Origin: Dialister sp900541485
Lineage (GTDB): Bacteria > Bacillota > Negativicutes > Veillonellales > Dialisteraceae
Assembly: GCA_965119665.1 (NCBI GenBank)
Contig: OZ221974.1
Coordinates: forward strand, 992,001-1,056,000
DNA: 64,000 bases
Direction: 5' to 3'
Shown here: one piece after another, positions 61,377 to 64,000 of the stretch
Layout: every line of letters begins with the position of its first letter
Position numbering within the stretch: position 1 is the stretch's first letter
The notes under the pieces: model-generated
Told to the model about the DNA's origin: nothing
Seen by the model: the letters and a program-made list of their open reading frames with translations, nothing else
Databases searched by the model: none
Position numbers and translations under genes: made by a program

Positions 61377-61638
61377 GTGAATCATTCCCCGTTTTTTTGA
61401 TTTTGCTTTTCTGAAAATCGGAAAATATGTCTTTATTTTCTAAAAGTTCATTCAAAAACGGACTAAAAGGTAGAAAAAACGAGCAAGATATAACAAATGG
61501 GAATAACTTGTATAAAACACTGGAAATTGGAGGAAAATAGTCATATAATCAAATCAGAAGGAAGGGAAACCTGAATTCAGACCGGTCACATATATAAAGG
61601 ATTTCACTGGAAATAATTTTATAGAAGGGAGAATCGCC

Positions 61639-61953
61639 ATGAACCACATGTATGATGCAGTTATGAAAATGGAACAATTACTGGAGTCGTATGAACGTCT
61701 GATTGGAGATGTATCGGATTATATGAGAGAGAACGGCATTGATTATACCGATGACAACTCTGTACATCCGGCTATTATGGTCTATGATGAAGCGGGCCGT
61801 ATTTATTCCCGCCTGCTCCATACGAGAAGATTGGAGGATCTGCTCCGTCTGGAAGGGGAATATAATTTCATGAATGCTATGGTGGCAGAAATGAAAGCAG
61901 GTGCGTGGACAGGTTTGCTCACGGACGGAAAATACAGCACGAAAGCTGTATAA
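61639..61953 (+). CDS. Hypothetical helical protein (104 aa)
   Basis: Not recognised. Soluble, helical, begins MNHMYDAVMKMEQLLESYE, central YMRENGIDYTDDNSVHPAI, rich in Met, Glu and Arg. AGAAGGGAG gives a usable ribosome site and codon use fits the chromosome. Ends at a terminator; no operon partner. Confidence 0.62.
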   Translation: MNHMYDAVMKMEQLLESYERLIGDVSDYMRENGIDYTDDNSVHPAIMVYDEAGRIYSRLLHTRRLEDLLRLEGEYNFMNAMVAEMKAGAWTGLLTDGKYSTKAV

Positions 61954-61970
61954 TGTATAAAAAACGGCAC

Positions 61971-61994
61971 ATGTCGCAAGGCATGTGCTTTTTT
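61971..61994. terminator. Terminator after the 104-aa gene
   Basis: GCACATG pairs with CATGTGC, followed by T6. Confidence 0.85.
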
Positions 61995-62091
61995 ATTGCG
62001 TGTTTTAAGAGAGGAAATCGTAAAAACGTGCCGGGATTTCCTGAAGGGATAAGAAAAAGCAGCCCCCGCAGGAGCTGCCTTTATGAATAAA

Positions 62092-63186
62092 TCAGCCGAG
62101 AATTTTTTTGACGATTCCTTTATGGATTTTTACACCGTTCGGCAGGGCATCGGTATTGAAGTGCATTGCCGGGTCATGAAGTCCGGGTTGTGCATCTTCA
62201 CCCAGTGCAACGAAGCCTGTTTTCAGATTCGGCCGTTCTTTCGGATACCAGAAGAAGTCTTCTCCACCTGCTGTGGTGATCGGCGGTATGCATGCTTTTT
62301 CACCGAGTTCTTCTTTGATGACTTCGGCAAGCATATCGGTGATTTCCGGGGTGAGAATGGAGGCAGGGACCTGGTTCATCACGGTGACTTCTGCTGTTGC
62401 GCCGATAGATGCGGCAGCGTGTGTGGCAGCAGTTTTCACTTTTTCAATCATCAGTTCCATGACATCATTGTCCTGGCTTCTCAGGTCGAAGGTGATGGTC
62501 GCTTCTCCCGGGACAGCGTTGGTAACGCCGCAGTCGGAATGAATTTGTGTAGCTTTGATATTATAGACTACATTCGAGTTGAAACGCAGAGCATTGACGG
62601 ACTGCACGACGAGGCAGGCTGCATCTAAGGCACTGATTCCCAGATAGGGGCGGGCACCGTGGCTCTGTGCGCCTTTGATGTCCACTTTCAGGTGGGAAGC
62701 GGCACTGTAGTAAAGGGCAGGCGCAGCTTCTCCCGTGCGGCATTCCTGTATGGGACGGCCGTGCATACCGATGAGGATATCTATATCATCGATAACGCCG
62801 CCTTTCAGCATGGAGAAAGCTCCTTCCGTTGTTTCTTCTGCCGGCTGGAAAACGAGTTTCAGTTTTCCTTTTTTGACAAGGTTTTCTTCCATAATTTCTT
62901 CAGCGGCAGCAAGAAGCATGGACATATGACCGTCGTGGCCGCAGAGATGGGCGGCACCGCCGTCTTTGGTGGCGAGAGCGTCCATGTCCGCACGGAGTCC
63001 CAGTACGGGACCGGGCTTGCCGCTGTCTAAGACACCAACGACACCTGTACCGCCGCCGACGCCTGTTTCCACGTCATAGCCGAGTTTTTTCAAGACGTCT
63101 GCCACGTAAGCGGACGTTTTTACTTCCTGCATTCCGATTTCCGGAATGGAATGGAGATAATTGAAGTGTTTCATTACATTACTCAT
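62092..63186 (-). CDS. M20 family amidohydrolase
   Basis: 364 residues from ATG 63186 (GAAAGAAGG upstream). Zinc-dependent hydrolase of N-acyl amino acids or small peptides. Seen: LHSIPEIGMQEVKTSAYV at the start, LRADMDALA, AHLCGHDGHMSMLLAAAE with metal ligands Cys/His, PAEETTEGAFSML and GGEDFFWYPKERP. The Cys-Gly-His-Asp-Gly-His pattern is that of the HipO/AmhX/AbgB type. It follows YjiG/YjiH-type genes in one operon. Confidence 0.92.
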   Translation of the reverse strand: MSNVMKHFNYLHSIPEIGMQEVKTSAYVADVLKKLGYDVETGVGGGTGVVGVLDSGKPGPVLGLRADMDALATKDGGAAHLCGHDGHMSMLLAAAEEIMEENLVKKGKLKLVFQPAEETTEGAFSMLKGGVIDDIDILIGMHGRPIQECRTGEAAPALYYSAASHLKVDIKGAQSHGARPYLGISALDAACLVVQSVNALRFNSNVVYNIKATQIHSDCGVTNAVPGEATITFDLRSQDNDVMELMIEKVKTAATHAAASIGATAEVTVMNQVPASILTPEITDMLAEVIKEELGEKACIPPITTAGGEDFFWYPKERPNLKTGFVALGEDAQPGLHDPAMHFNTDALPNGVKIHKGIVKKILG

Positions 63187-63208
63187 ACAATAACCTTCTT
63201 TCAAAAAG

Positions 63209-63700
63209 TTAATTAAAGAAAGGAATAATTAATTTCATGGCAATCATACCGACAACGGCATTGAAAATACTGATTACCATGAGGAACGGCCAATATTTCT
63301 TCGGAACATCGGCTACGCCCAAAAGACGGCCCATATACTGTACCTGTGAGGCCATAAGAACGAGGGCGGGAGCAAGAATCGTGATGTGCTCGCCGTTTAA
63401 AAGGCCGGTGCTGTATAAGGAAGCCGCCACGCCGACACCGGCGGAGCAGGAGAGCCAGGTGGTGAGAAGGACGAGAATCGATTCGCCGGGAAGGCCGAAA
63501 AGATTCATCACCGGTCCGAGCCACTGGTTCAGGAAATCCATAACGCCCAGAATATTTAAAATGTAAGCAATAACATAGGCCATAAGAATATTGGGAACCA
63601 GATTCTGGGTGGCCAGGTTCCAGCCTTTGCGGCAGCCGTTGACGAAGATATCAAAAATATTTTCACTCGCTGCTTTTGTTTGTTTCGTTTCAGTTGTCAT
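63209..63700 (-). CDS. yjiG: YjiG-like nucleoside-recognition domain membrane protein
   Basis: 163 residues, several hydrophobic segments. LNILGVMDFLNQWLGPVMNL and PGESILVLLTTWLSCSAGVG are typical of the nucleoside recognition (Gate) domain family; the half-size protein pairs with the YjiH-like neighbour. Their genes overlap by 11 bases. The amidohydrolase follows at 22 bases. Together they may take up and cleave an acylated or peptide substrate; this is inference. Confidence 0.85.
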   Translation of the reverse strand: MTTETKQTKAASENIFDIFVNGCRKGWNLATQNLVPNILMAYVIAYILNILGVMDFLNQWLGPVMNLFGLPGESILVLLTTWLSCSAGVGVAASLYSTGLLNGEHITILAPALVLMASQVQYMGRLLGVADVPKKYWPFLMVISIFNAVVGMIAMKLIIPFFN

Positions 63701-64000
63701 AAGTAAAGTCCTCTTTGTAAAATTTATCCAGTATAAAGCGGCAAATGATAGCGCCTACGAATTTCATGATGGTGATAACAACCAGGGGAATGATAATCGG
63801 GCAAATCATAAACCCAAATAATGCGCCGACAATGGCGAAGTAGTTGTTAATCGCCCCGGCACCGGAATACTGCCATGCCGCAATGATTGTCTGTTCCCGT
63901 TTATCGATGAGATTCTGGTCGTACAGTTCTTTTGTGAGAACTGCGCCTGCATCGGTGCTTTGCATGTCCGTAATGAGTGCCAAGCCTGTCAGGCCCGGTA
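63690..64000 (-). CDS. yjiH: YjiH-like nucleoside-recognition domain membrane protein, truncated by window edge
   Basis: C-terminal part of the protein; the frame stays open to the window end (GLTGLALITDMQSTDAGAV), so the start lies outside. Then INNYFAIVGALFGFMICPII and a final helix. It is the partner of the YjiG-like protein and lies upstream in the same operon. Confidence 0.82.
   Translation of the reverse strand, partial: PGLTGLALITDMQSTDAGAVLTKELYDQNLIDKREQTIIAAWQYSGAGAINNYFAIVGALFGFMICPIIIPLVVITIMKFVGAIICRFILDKFYKEDFTYDN

Noticed and set aside
1..64000. tRNA or rRNA genes
   Set aside because: No TTCGAATC/TTCGAGTC-type T-arm with matching acceptor stem and no rRNA-like conserved stretch was found by eye.

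Overview
The window looks like the chromosome of a diderm Firmicute of the class Negativicutes, most likely Dialister or a close Veillonellaceae relative. The main evidence is three tandem SLH-domain outer-membrane porins of the OmpM type next to Gram-positive style genes: a T-box in front of ileS, RNase J with a TTG start, and a yybS-gdpP-rplI block. A TetR-controlled Ybh-type efflux pump and a TonB-C domain protein also fit a cell with an outer membrane. The genus is inference; no rRNA or tRNA gene was found to confirm it.

Layout. 0-9.6 kb: the end of an AGCS amino-acid symporter, an inactive-looking LMW phosphatase homologue, deoC, a P1B metal ATPase, a TM2 protein with an NCS2 permease behind a leader attenuator, and a lipoprotein binding protein followed by a TIM-barrel protein. 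10-20 kb: M48 protease, intact LMW phosphatase overlapping a FliB-like protein, then a minus-strand ybhG-F-S-R-cecR efflux operon with an operator palindrome in its promoter, and mnmE. 20-26 kb: uridine phosphorylase, then a six-gene zinc locus (Fur-family regulator, small Cys-rich membrane protein, ZnuA-C-B, Cys-containing lipoprotein). 26-31.6 kb: T-box and ileS, a 34-residue membrane peptide, a lipoprotein and a conserved Cys-rich protein. 31.7-37 kb: repeats, a candidate structured RNA, a small phage-like lysis cassette (DUF2922, DUF1659, Cro-like protein, holin, amidase) with a GAAC-N4-GTTC palindrome at the regulator promoter, and an EcsC-like protein. 37-48 kb: SLC13 transporter, RNase J, an AT-rich island of immunity-type genes with 73-bp direct repeats and a broken recombinase, then yybS-gdpP-rplI. 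48-54 kb: three SLH porins. 54-64 kb: aldehyde dehydrogenase, flavin reductase, MFS transporter, dGTPase, two unknown genes, and an M20 amidohydrolase with YjiG/YjiH-type membrane proteins.

Two features cut across the layout. First, almost every long intergenic gap carries a dispersed, hairpin-rich repeat family whose inner stem changes sequence but keeps pairing. Second, the three porin genes have long 5' leaders in which an identical 18-nt core sits inside two nested helices; the helices have different sequences in copy 3 yet still pair. That leader is the best candidate here for an undescribed regulatory RNA.

All assignments come from reading motifs, translations and local pairing by eye; no database search or folding program was run.
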